Origin: Halieaceae bacterium UBA3479
Lineage (GTDB): Bacteria; Pseudomonadota; Gammaproteobacteria; Pseudomonadales; Halieaceae
NCBI GenBank assembly: GCA_002377985.1
Contig: DFQW01000180.1
Span: 6,299 to 19,692 of the forward strand
Direction: 5' to 3'
DNA length: 13,394 nt
Of this stretch, positions 1 to 6,540 are shown in pieces (the stretch's first letter is position 1; each line of letters starts with the position of its first letter). Made by a program: the position numbers and the translations under genes. Below the pieces are notes generated by a model, which saw nothing but the letters and a program-made list of their open reading frames with translations, was not told where the DNA came from and did not search any database.

Positions 1-620
1 AAGCTGGCTTTGACCAAAGCCTGACAATCATCAAAGTTACCCCTGACCGCCAGGTTGTGCACATTACTGCCTGCTACAGTGGTCATTTGCCGGCGCTGCA
101 CGTCAGAAACTCTGCCGTCGGGGTACAGAATAAAAATATCCACGTTTTCACAGTGGCGGCAACCTTCGATAGCGGCGCTACCGGTATCACCCGACGTGGC
201 ACCCATAATCACCACTTTTTCGCGGCGTCGAGTCAACACGTGGTCGAGCAAACGCCCCAGTAACTGCAGCGCGAAATCCTTGAACGCCAATGTGGGTCCG
301 TGAAAAAGCTCAAGCAGCCATTGGTCATGATCAAGCTGTATCAGTGGCGCCACAGCCTGATGCCGAAAATCACGATATGACGCCTCAACCAGTTTCGCCA
401 AGGTCGCGCGATCAATGCTCCCCTCTACAAAAGGCGCAATAACGGTCGTCGCCAACTCTGCGTAGGACAGTCCTCGCATGGCGCGGAGCTCTTGGACACT
501 GAAATGGGGCAGCGACTCCGGGAGATATAAACCGCCATCACTGGCTAAACCCGCCAACAAGACACCCTCAAAATCGAGGATCGGCGCCTGTCCGCGGGTG
601 CTCAGGTACCGAATACTCAC
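1..620 (-). CDS. thrC: Threonine synthase, N-terminal part (gene cut by window edge)
   Basis: PLP enzyme that converts O-phospho-L-homoserine to L-threonine, the last step of threonine synthesis, in the cytosol. The first ~206 residues are present and the 3' end lies left of position 1. The start is a GTG at 618-620, giving VSIRYLSTRGQAP, which matches the usual start of the family; a GGGAG lies upstream at a normal distance. HGPTLAFKD at residues 107-115 holds the PLP lysine (K114). GATSGDTGSA at 140-149 is the glycine/serine-rich cofactor-phosphate loop. The frame is open throughout. The gene follows hom with a 25-nt gap and is probably the last gene of the dsbC-alaC-hom-thrC cluster. The family is certain; what is unseen is the C-terminal half. 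Confidence 0.96.
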   Translation of the reverse strand, partial: MSIRYLSTRGQAPILDFEGVLLAGLASDGGLYLPESLPHFSVQELRAMRGLSYAELATTVIAPFVEGSIDRATLAKLVEASYRDFRHQAVAPLIQLDHDQWLLELFHGPTLAFKDFALQLLGRLLDHVLTRRREKVVIMGATSGDTGSAAIEGCRHCENVDIFILYPDGRVSDVQRRQMTTVAGSNVHNLAVRGNFDDCQALVKAS

Positions 621-645
621 CGTGGTGCTCCCGTGACGAATGGCA

Positions 646-1947
646 TCAGTCAAAGCTCTCGACGCGGATCAGGGCCATATCAGACTGAACTTCCGCCAGT
701 GCCGCCACTGCCTTTACGGCGTCATTGATAAGTGACGCTGGCACCGCATGGGTCAGAATGACAATCGGCACATTGGTATCACCCGGCTGAGATGCCTTTT
801 GCACCAAGGACTCAATACTGATACCCCGGGCAGCCAATTTCTGTGTGATATCTGACATCACGCCGGGACGATCAGTCACGCGCAGCCTCAAGTACCATTC
901 GCTACTGATCTCGTCCCAGGGCATCACAGGCAGCGGGTTAAGATTTGCCACCGAAATGCCTAACGACCGGGTCCCCGGACCGCACTCTCGCGCGATATCG
1001 ATAATGTCTGCGCAGACAGACGAGGCCGTGGCAGCGCCACCTGCGCCCGGCCCGACCAACAGCAATTCACCCACCGCGTCGGCCTTGACCATAATGGCGT
1101 TCAACACGCCATCGACCCCGGCAAGCTGCTTGCTCTCTGGGATTAAGGTGGGATGCACACGCATCTCGATGCGACTTCCGGAGCGACGCGCGATGCCGAG
1201 ATGCTTGACCCGATACCCCAGCGCCTTGGCGTAATAGAGGTCCTCGGGTGTGATGGCCTGAATCCCTTCTTTGGCGGGTGCGTCAATGCTCAAAGGCACA
1301 CCAAAGGCCAGCGAAGCAAGGATGACCAGCTTATGCGCAGCATCGGTGCCATCAACGTCAAATGTCGGGTCAGCCTCGGCGTAACCAAGGGCTTGTGCTT
1401 CGGACAGCACATCCTCAAAGGCGCGGCCCTTGGTGCTCATTTCGGTAAGAATAAAATTGCCAGTGCCGTTAATGATTCCGGCCACTTCGCTCACAACATT
1501 ACCCGCCAAAGCTTCCCGGAGGCTTTTGATCACCGGGATGCCCCCCGCAACCGCCGCCTCAAAACACAGCTGCACCCCCGACGCCTCAGCCAGCGCCAGC
1601 AACTGATTACCGTGCTCGGCAATCAGCGCCTTGTTTGCCGTTACCACGTGCTTGCCATGCTCGATAGCAGCTTTAACAAGATCATGGGCAACGGTGGTGC
1701 CGCCCATCACCTCCACAACCACATCCACATCGGGATCCCGCGCCACGTCCATCACGTCGCGACTGACCTTTGCATCACCATACAGATGATCGGAGTGGTC
1801 TCGGCGCGCACCGACATGGGTCACGAGAAGTTCTCGGCCACAACGCGCTGCCAGAAGAGATGATTGGTTTAACAGGATGGTGATGGTGGCAATACCTACT
1901 GTGCCCACGCCACATACACCAATTCTCAGGGGCGCCAAATCCGTCAT
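646..1947 (-). CDS. hom: Homoserine dehydrogenase (monofunctional, with ACT domain)
   Basis: Reduces aspartate-4-semialdehyde to homoserine with NAD(P)H, the branch point toward threonine and methionine. The protein has 433 residues, usual for the single-function enzyme without a fused aspartokinase. GVCGVGTVG (residues 10-18) is the Rossmann dinucleotide loop. TANK (103-106), GIINGTGNFIL (157-167) and the DPTFDVDGTDAAHK stretch (193-206) carry the substrate and catalytic residues, including D202 and K206. An ACT domain spans about 350-428 (WYLRLRVTDRPGVM onward) and is the usual site of threonine feedback. The ATG at 1945-1947 overlaps the alaC stop by 4 nt (ATGA), so translation is probably coupled. 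GGAGA lies upstream inside the alaC end. thrC follows after 25 nt. Confidence 0.97.
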   Translation of the reverse strand: MTDLAPLRIGVCGVGTVGIATITILLNQSSLLAARCGRELLVTHVGARRDHSDHLYGDAKVSRDVMDVARDPDVDVVVEVMGGTTVAHDLVKAAIEHGKHVVTANKALIAEHGNQLLALAEASGVQLCFEAAVAGGIPVIKSLREALAGNVVSEVAGIINGTGNFILTEMSTKGRAFEDVLSEAQALGYAEADPTFDVDGTDAAHKLVILASLAFGVPLSIDAPAKEGIQAITPEDLYYAKALGYRVKHLGIARRSGSRIEMRVHPTLIPESKQLAGVDGVLNAIMVKADAVGELLLVGPGAGGAATASSVCADIIDIARECGPGTRSLGISVANLNPLPVMPWDEISSEWYLRLRVTDRPGVMSDITQKLAARGISIESLVQKASQPGDTNVPIVILTHAVPASLINDAVKAVAALAEVQSDMALIRVESFD

Positions 1948-3152
1948 GCCGATAGGGTCTCCGCTGCGGCAGGCGGCCCTTGACGCAGCACTCGCTTGAT
2001 TCCGCGGATGGCTTGCCGGGTGCGGTGCTCGTTCTCAATTAGCCCGAAGCGGACAAAACCCTCACCGTACTCACCAAAGCCCACGCCGGGGGACACGGCG
2101 ACACCGCCACGTTGCAACAGTAACTTGCTGAACTCGACGGAGCCCATATGGCGAAAGGCTTCGGGAATTTCTGCCCACACGAACATGGTCGCTTTGGGGG
2201 GAGTCACGGGCCAGCCGGCGTCATTGAGGCCTTGGCACAGCACATCTCTGCGCCGCCGATAGCTATCGCAAATATCCCGCACACATTGCTGATCCCCCTC
2301 AAGTGCAGCGATAGCCGCCACCTGCACGGGGGTGAAAATACCGTAATCGAGGTACGATTTAATTCGCGCCAGCGCGGCGATCAACTGCGGATTGCCGCAG
2401 CAAAACCCCACCCGCCAGCCGGGCATGTTGTAGCTTTTGGAGAGAGTAAAAAACTCGACGGCAATCTCTCTCGCGCCCGGCACCTGCAGAATACTGGGCG
2501 CGGTATACCCATCAAAGACCAGGTCCGCATAGGCCAGATCATGCACCACCCAAATGCCATGCTGCTTCGCGATCTCTACGACCCGCTCAAAAAATGGCAG
2601 TTCAACGCAATGACCGGTCGGATTGGAGGGAAAGTTCAGCACCAACATCTTGGGCTTGGGGTAGGTATTGCGGATGGCTTGCTCGAGTTCATCGATAAAC
2701 TCGGACTCGCTGCGCATGGGAACATGGCGTAAATCAGCGCCCGAAATCACAAATCCGTAAGGGTGGATGGGATAGCTGGGGTTAGGCACCAAAATCGCAT
2801 CGCCCACACCGGTGGTAGCCAATGCCAGATGCGCGAGACCTTCCTTCGATCCCAACGTCACGATTGCTTCGCTATTGGGATCAAGCGTGATCCCGTAGCG
2901 ATTCTGGTACCAGTTACAAATGGCCTTGCGCAATCGAGGAATGCCTTTTGACTGCGAGTAGCGGTGCGTATCGCCACGCTGCGCGGTTTCGCGCAATTTA
3001 TCGACAATGTGCCGAGGCGTGGGCTGATCGGGATTACCCATCCCAAAATCGATAATGTCTTCGCCCCGGGCGCGCGCTTCCTGCTTCAACTCACCAATAA
3101 TATTGAAGACGTAGGGCGGGAGTCGCTCAATGCGTTGAAAATGGGTGTCCAC
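1944..3152 (-). CDS. alaC: Glutamate-pyruvate aminotransferase AlaC
   Basis: Class I/II PLP aminotransferase expected to interconvert pyruvate + glutamate and alanine + 2-oxoglutarate in the cytosol. The 402 residues follow E. coli AlaC (YfdZ) closely from memory: FxRIxRLPPYVFNI at the N terminus, IIDFGMGNPD (33-42), NPSYPIH (124-130), NFPSNPTG (173-180), HDLAYAD (204-210) and SKSYNMPGWRVGF (238-250) with PLP lysine K239 and R247. The start is a GTG at 3150-3152. It matches the family N terminus, although its ribosome site is weak (AGAGAG about 13 nt upstream). It lies 27 nt after dsbC and overlaps hom by 4 nt. In the Pseudomonas order I recall, dsbC is followed directly by hom, so alaC looks like an extra member of this cluster. 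The exact amino-donor preference is inferred from the family. Confidence 0.95.
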   Translation of the reverse strand: MDTHFQRIERLPPYVFNIIGELKQEARARGEDIIDFGMGNPDQPTPRHIVDKLRETAQRGDTHRYSQSKGIPRLRKAICNWYQNRYGITLDPNSEAIVTLGSKEGLAHLALATTGVGDAILVPNPSYPIHPYGFVISGADLRHVPMRSESEFIDELEQAIRNTYPKPKMLVLNFPSNPTGHCVELPFFERVVEIAKQHGIWVVHDLAYADLVFDGYTAPSILQVPGAREIAVEFFTLSKSYNMPGWRVGFCCGNPQLIAALARIKSYLDYGIFTPVQVAAIAALEGDQQCVRDICDSYRRRRDVLCQGLNDAGWPVTPPKATMFVWAEIPEAFRHMGSVEFSKLLLQRGGVAVSPGVGFGEYGEGFVRFGLIENEHRTRQAIRGIKRVLRQGPPAAAETLSA

Positions 3153-3179
3153 AGCAAGTCAGCTCTCTGGCGCGTGCGT

Positions 3180-3959
3180 TCAATCGAGACCCAACACCGC
3201 CGCCAAATCGGCGGCGGGGCGGTATCCCGGTATCATTTTTCCGGCGCTGGTAATAATCGCCGGGGTGCCAGACACACCCATTTGCTGTCCAATTTCATAC
3301 TGGGCGGCGACGGGATTATCCGCACAATCATTAAGTGGCATCTCCACACCCGCCTTAAGCTCTGTCAGTGTGGTCTGCCGATCATCGGCACACCAGGCAG
3401 TCGCAAGTTTGGTCGCGCCGTCTGAGGGAATACCACCGCGCGGAAAGGCAAGATAACGGACTTCTATACCCATGTTGTTGAGTTGATTCACCTCACGATG
3501 CAACTTCTGACAGTAAAAGCAAGTAACGTCGGTGAAAACAGAGATGTAGTCTCGCGTCTCTCCTTTGGGCTTAAAGACCACCATGTCGTCGATCGAAATC
3601 GAAGCCAATTGCTCTGTTCGCGCCAAGGCACGGCTCTCTTCCGTCAGATTGGTGGCACCGAGGGCAGAGGTCTTGTGTAAATCACCGTTGAGAAAGAAGT
3701 AGGCGCCGTCTTCCGTTGCATAGATCATCGGGCCATTGGCAATCTGTACCTCGGAGATTCCCGGTGCGGGGCTGGGCTTGATCGATTCAATACCCACCGG
3801 CTGTCCAGCAAAAGCACTCAAGGAGGCCGTCAGCACATCGCGCGCGTCCTCCGCCAGCGCTGGCCCGGACAACACGCAAGAAGCAACCAGCGCACCTAGC
3901 AGCGTCGCAAGCCGCCGGGGAATAGTGTCGCCGGGCACTGACGCTAGGATCGGGTTCAT
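3180..3959 (-). CDS. dsbC: Periplasmic thiol:disulfide isomerase DsbC-like
   Basis: Homodimeric periplasmic isomerase that rearranges wrong disulfides and is kept reduced by DsbD. I start it at the ATG at 3957-3959, which has GGAGG 10 nt upstream, and not at the GTG at 3977; this gives 259 residues. The n-region ends in RR, followed by a hydrophobic stretch from about residue 17 and an ALA|ED signal-peptidase I site near residue 36. A VASC sequence inside the hydrophobic run also fits a lipobox, so a lipoprotein form cannot be excluded. The N-terminal dimerisation domain spans about 37-100. The thioredoxin-fold active site is TDVTCFYCQKLH, with C147 and C150. A second conserved Cys pair (AWCADD and LNDCADNP) and the cis-Pro loop GVSGTPAII follow. 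The CFYC centre differs from the usual CGYC. alaC begins 27 nt downstream. Confidence 0.93.
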   Translation of the reverse strand: MNPILASVPGDTIPRRLATLLGALVASCVLSGPALAEDARDVLTASLSAFAGQPVGIESIKPSPAPGISEVQIANGPMIYATEDGAYFFLNGDLHKTSALGATNLTEESRALARTEQLASISIDDMVVFKPKGETRDYISVFTDVTCFYCQKLHREVNQLNNMGIEVRYLAFPRGGIPSDGATKLATAWCADDRQTTLTELKAGVEMPLNDCADNPVAAQYEIGQQMGVSGTPAIITSAGKMIPGYRPAADLAAVLGLD

Positions 3960-4258
3960 CTTCCTGATTCCTCCCACACAATAACTTGCTGATTCAATAT
4001 AACTGGCGGGCTTGCGGTAGTTTACGGGCCATTCCGGGCTCCCGATTCATTCGGCACCGCATAACTTTACCCGAATCAAGCAATACGGCTTGGCGCAGTG
4101 TCTGCGCGGCCAAGCCATCTAACACTCCCCTACCGATGCCACCTCGAGCCGATTGACTTACAACAGAGAGTGTAAAGGATGCCCAGACCCCTTGCGACTG
4201 ATGCTGCGCGTCCCACTCACCGACTGTGCCGCACCCGTCTATGAGGTGCCGGATTGAT
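3960..4258. other. 299-nt gap between rplS and dsbC, no recognised gene
   Basis: No convincing gene is present. On the minus strand one frame stays open from inside rplS to a TGA at 3994-3996 (about 85 codons after the rplS stop). It has no ATG with a ribosome site in its first two thirds and no motif I recognise. The other minus frames are broken by stops. The gap holds a strong imperfect hairpin at 4087-4116. In Pseudomonas, as I recall it, xerD sits directly upstream of dsbC; nothing here resembles XerD, such as its HxLRHxxAT and GHxxxxTTxxY motifs. No clear -35/-10 pair for dsbC could be picked. Confidence 0.6.
4087..4116. repeat. Strong imperfect hairpin in the rplS-dsbC gap
   Basis: An 8-bp outer stem (GGCTTGGC at 4087-4094 with GCCAAGCC at 4109-4116) continues into a 4-bp inner stem (GCAG 4095-4098 with CTGC 4102-4105) around a TGT loop. 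Only a 3-nt bulge (GCG, 4106-4108) interrupts it. An alternative inner register pairs GCGCAG with CTGCGC. Neither strand has a T-run after it, so it is not a standard rho-independent terminator. It may be an RNA processing or stability element, a rho-dependent end, or a protein-binding inverted repeat. Confidence 0.75.
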
Positions 4259-4615
4259 TCAGGAGGACAGCTTTTCCTTGATTCTCGCGGCTTTACCGGA
4301 GAGCTCTCGCAGATAGTAGAGCTTGGCTTGTCTGACATCACCGCGGCGCTTGACCGTGATGCTGTCTACCAGCGGGCTGTAGGTCTGGAACGTTCGCTCA
4401 ACGCCCACGCCGTGGGAAATCTTGCGCACCGTGAAGGCAGAATTAAGCCCGCGATTTCGCTTACCAATGCAAACCCCTTCGAAAGCCTGCAGACGCTCCC
4501 GGGTCCCTTCTTTGACGCGGACCTGAACCACCACCGTGTCACCGGGCGCAAACTCCGGCACTTCACGGGTCATCTGCTCGGCATCGAGCTCTGCGATTAT
4601 CTTGTTGGTGCTCAT
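4259..4615 (-). CDS. rplS: 50S ribosomal protein L19
   Basis: L19 lies at the 30S-50S interface of the ribosome. The 118 residues match the family in length and show its signature: [55 protein letters not shown], written here in parts ([16 protein letters not shown] at 22-37, [16 protein letters not shown] at 41-56, [18 protein letters not shown] at 65-82), then [16 protein letters not shown] and a basic C terminus. The ATG at 4613-4615 has AGGAG about 7 nt upstream. It is the last gene of the rpsP operon but stands 182 nt downstream of trmD. A short hairpin (4627-4648) abuts its ribosome site, so it could be translated or transcribed partly on its own. Confidence 0.98.
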   Translation of the reverse strand: MSTNKIIAELDAEQMTREVPEFAPGDTVVVQVRVKEGTRERLQAFEGVCIGKRNRGLNSAFTVRKISHGVGVERTFQTYSPLVDSITVKRRGDVRQAKLYYLRELSGKAARIKEKLSS

Positions 4616-4797
4616 TACACTCTCCTATCGCCGCGACAGGCGCGCGATCGATATCCTATTCGTTGTGTCTGTTAGGCCCGCTGCGCTCAACCCAACGAGC
4701 ACAGGTACGTTTTTCGCTGCTTGGCGCACGCCAGCGGCGGGGCCGGAAACGGGCAGGGGCGCGATCATACCTGCTGATTTAACGCTTGTCTGCCCCC
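4616..4797. other. 182-nt GC-rich gap between trmD and rplS
   Basis: No gene is supported. A minus-strand frame that begins inside the trmD end and runs through the gap has no ribosome site and no family resemblance. No rho-independent terminator is visible on the minus strand. No good promoter could be picked; the best -35-like TTGAGC lacks a partner. The only clear structure is the hairpin at 4627-4648 next to the rplS ribosome site. Confidence 0.5.
4627..4648 (-). promoter_or_regulatory. Hairpin abutting the rplS Shine-Dalgarno
   Basis: On the minus strand ATCGCGCG (4648-4641) can pair with CGCGGCGAT (4635-4627) around a CCTGT loop, an 8-bp stem with one bulged base. The 3' arm ends directly before AGGAGA (4626-4621), the ribosome site of rplS. 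The GC-rich stem does not itself bury the ribosome site, so it could act as a 5' mRNA end, a processing site or a translation modulator. Function is inferred only from position. Confidence 0.5.
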
Positions 4798-5562
4798 CTA
4801 TTCCTGTAAAAGATCCCATTTATCCAGCAACGCCTGGTCCGCATCGGTCAATCCGTCGATTGTCAGCAGATCGGGGCGCCGATCCAGCGTCCTGCGCAGT
4901 GCCTGAGCCCGTCGCCACCCCGCAATTTCCCCGTGGTGACCGGTCAACAACACAGATGGGACAGCAAGCCCCTCATAAATCTCGGGCCGGGTGTAGTGAG
5001 GGCAATCCAACAAACCCTCGGAAAAGGAATCCTCGGCGGCAGACGCCTCATGGCCAAGGGCACCCGGCAGCCAACGAATCAACGTATCTATAAGAATCAT
5101 GGCGGGCAATTCCCCGCCGCTGACGACGTAATCGCCCACAGAGACTTCGAGGTCGACATGGCGCGTCATGAATCGCTCATCAATACCCTCATATCGGCCG
5201 GCAATAACGACCAAAGCACCCTCGCCCGCCAGTGACCGCACCAACGTGGCGTCCAGCGGTTTTCCCTGCGGGCTCATCGCCACCACCTTGGCGTCTCCAC
5301 CAATCGCTGCTCGCGCCTTCGCCAGAGCCGCGGCGAGAATAGGGGCCTGCATCACCATTCCCGGTCCGCCACCATAGGGTCGATCATCCACTGTACCGTG
5401 CCGGTCGGACGCCTCCTCGCGCGGGTCCTGAAGGTGCAACTGACAAAGACCGCTCCCGAATGCGCGCCCGGTCACGCCCCAATCGGTTATCGCAGAAAAC
5501 ATTTCGGGAAAAAGCGTGAGCACCGCAAGCCGTAATTGGGGGGTGATATCAGGCATCGACAT
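4798..5562 (-). CDS. trmD: tRNA (guanine-N1)-methyltransferase
   Basis: SAM-dependent SPOUT enzyme that makes m1G37 in tRNAs reading CUN, CCN and CGG codons, preventing +1 frameshifts. The protein has 254 residues, normal for the family. Visible motifs are LTLFPEMF (15-22), YGGGPGM (63-69), MSPQGKPLD (96-104), GRYEGIDER (122-130), SVGDYVVSGGELPA (141-154), and GHEASAAEDSFSEGLLD, in which D178 corresponds to the catalytic Asp169 of E. coli. These form the trefoil-knot SAM site. The start is the ATG at 5560-5562 with AGAGG about 8 nt upstream inside rimM; an in-frame ATG two codons later is possible. It overlaps the end of rimM by 14 nt, which suggests translational coupling. Confidence 0.97.
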   Translation of the reverse strand: MSMPDITPQLRLAVLTLFPEMFSAITDWGVTGRAFGSGLCQLHLQDPREEASDRHGTVDDRPYGGGPGMVMQAPILAAALAKARAAIGGDAKVVAMSPQGKPLDATLVRSLAGEGALVVIAGRYEGIDERFMTRHVDLEVSVGDYVVSGGELPAMILIDTLIRWLPGALGHEASAAEDSFSEGLLDCPHYTRPEIYEGLAVPSVLLTGHHGEIAGWRRAQALRRTLDRRPDLLTIDGLTDADQALLDKWDLLQE

Positions 5563-6112
5563 ACCAATTAACCTCTATCTTGCCGACCTGAAGATCCACC
5601 TCTCGGATAACACTATCCGGTATCCAGGGAATCAGGTGTTCTTTGTCGTCGATGCTTTTCTCGGCAGGCACCACCACCAACACATCATTTGCCCCGGTCT
5701 CCAGAAGGCGATCCACCGTGCCCAGCAAAACCCGGTTACCGTCCTCGTGGCACCACACTGCCAAACCCACCAGATCACGCCAATAAAACTCACCCGCATC
5801 GGGAGCGGGAAAGCCACTGGCCGGAATACGAATCTCGCACCCTCTCAGGGCTTCAGCCGCTGTTCGGTCGTCGATCGTGGAAAGTTTGGCAATGAGGCTT
5901 TTACCTTGATGACGCACGGCCTCAACCCTCGCCTCAAGGTCGGCGACGGGTTCCCTGCCAGTGGGCCAGGATAAGTAGAGTTGGGAAAGGCTTGTCAGCA
6001 GAGCGGTGTCTTCGAGTCTTGGTCGCAACTTGACCCACCCTTTGACACCGTAAACGCCAACCACGTCGGCCAGCGTTAGATAATCATCGATTGGGGGCGG
6101 AGGATCTTGCAT
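5549..6112 (-). CDS. rimM: Ribosome maturation factor RimM
   Basis: Assists maturation of the 16S rRNA 3' (head) domain and binds S19. The protein has 187 residues. The N-terminal RimM barrel begins at LADVVGVYGVKGWVKLRP (14-31) with the typical hydrophobic-G-x-x-G-x-x-G start and runs to about 98. The PRC-barrel domain (about 105-185) shows FYWRDLVGLAV, TGANDVLVV (139-147) and IPWIPDSVIREVDL (161-174). The ATG at 6110-6112 has only a poor upstream purine stretch, so low initiation or coupling to rpsP (30-nt gap) is likely; low RimM and TrmD output relative to S16 and L19 is known in E. coli. It overlaps trmD by 14 nt. Confidence 0.96.
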   Translation of the reverse strand: MQDPPPPIDDYLTLADVVGVYGVKGWVKLRPRLEDTALLTSLSQLYLSWPTGREPVADLEARVEAVRHQGKSLIAKLSTIDDRTAAEALRGCEIRIPASGFPAPDAGEFYWRDLVGLAVWCHEDGNRVLLGTVDRLLETGANDVLVVVPAEKSIDDKEHLIPWIPDSVIREVDLQVGKIEVNWYVDA

Positions 6113-6142
6113 CGGACCGCACTAAGCCGCCCCCGAAATCGG

Positions 6143-6406
6143 TCAGGCGGCAGTCGCTTGAGCGCCCGCCTGATACTCTTTCATCAGCTTTTGAACGCGG
6201 GGGGAAACCTGGGCGCCCTTGGCGACCCAACCTTCGACTTTTTCGACATCAATGCGCAGGCGCTCTTCCTGACCGCGCGCAACCGGATTAAAGAATCCCA
6301 ATTGGTCGATAAAACGTCCATCACGCGCCTCGCGTCGGTCGGACACGGTAACGTGGTAGAAGGGACGCTTCTTGGAACCACCCCGAGATAACCGGATGAC
6401 TACCAT
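6143..6406 (-). CDS. rpsP: 30S ribosomal protein S16
   Basis: S16 binds 16S rRNA early in 30S assembly. The 87 residues match the family: [19 protein letters not shown] (1-19), [21 protein letters not shown] (21-41) and a C-terminal [19 protein letters not shown]. The ATG at 6404-6406 has GAGG 10 nt upstream. It is the first gene of the rpsP-rimM-trmD-rplS operon, separated from ffh by a probable terminator and its own promoter. rimM starts 30 nt downstream. Confidence 0.98.
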   Translation of the reverse strand: MVVIRLSRGGSKKRPFYHVTVSDRREARDGRFIDQLGFFNPVARGQEERLRIDVEKVEGWVAKGAQVSPRVQKLMKEYQAGAQATAA

Positions 6407-6430
6407 AATGCTATAACCTCAATTTATTGT

Positions 6431-6454
6431 GTGAACCCCTTACAGCCGGGGCAC
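6431..6454 (-). promoter_or_regulatory. Possible leader hairpin of the rpsP mRNA
   Basis: Reading the minus strand, GTGCCCC (6454-6448) can pair with GGGG...CAC (6439-6436 and 6433-6431), with a two-base bulge (TT) in the 3' arm and an 8-nt loop. It would lie in the roughly 60-nt leader between the predicted start site and the S16 ATG, upstream of the ribosome site. Regulatory role is speculative. Confidence 0.4.
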
Positions 6455-6473
6455 GCTGAGAAAAAGAGCGCGG

Positions 6474-6502
6474 AGGATACAGTAATCCGCTATAGCTGAA
6501 AA
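6474..6502 (-). promoter_or_regulatory. Predicted sigma-70 promoter of the rpsP operon
   Basis: On the minus strand TTTTCA (6502-6497), a 17-nt spacer and TATCCT (6479-6474) each match the consensus at four of six positions. The bases after the -10 (CCGCGCTC) form a GC-rich discriminator, typical of ribosomal promoters under ppGpp control. It lies just downstream of the predicted ffh terminator and leaves a leader of about 60 nt before rpsP. Confidence 0.55.
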
Positions 6503-6507
6503 GGTGC

Positions 6508-6533
6508 AAAATCGGCGGGTTTTGACCCCCGCC
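6508..6533 (-). terminator. Probable rho-independent terminator of ffh
   Basis: On the minus strand, 7 nt after the ffh stop, GGCGGG (6533-6528) pairs with CCCGCC (6519-6514) around an 8-nt loop. GA and a run of four T (6511-6508) follow. The stem is strong but the T-run is short, so termination may be partial. Confidence 0.6.
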
Positions 6534-6540
6534 CCGGGAG

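Noticed and set aside
1153..1863. Long plus-strand ORF opposite hom
   Set aside because: hom is a complete, motif-rich gene on the other strand; this frame is its antisense shadow.
3957..3977. dsbC start at the GTG at 3977
   Set aside because: The ATG at 3957-3959 has GGAGG at a good distance, while the GTG overlaps that ribosome site and would place MGGIRK before a normal signal peptide.
3994..4341. A 115-residue minus-strand ORF overlapping the rplS end
   Set aside because: It starts inside rplS in another frame, has no ribosome site and no recognisable motif. Only its tail falls in the gap, which I describe as unassigned.
4704..4735. Possible hairpin with nearby T-run in the trmD-rplS gap
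   Set aside because: The T-run lies on the wrong side for the minus-strand operon and the stem is short and interrupted.
4625..4819. A 64-residue minus-strand ORF across the trmD-rplS gap
   Set aside because: It begins inside the trmD end in a different frame, without a ribosome site or family resemblance.
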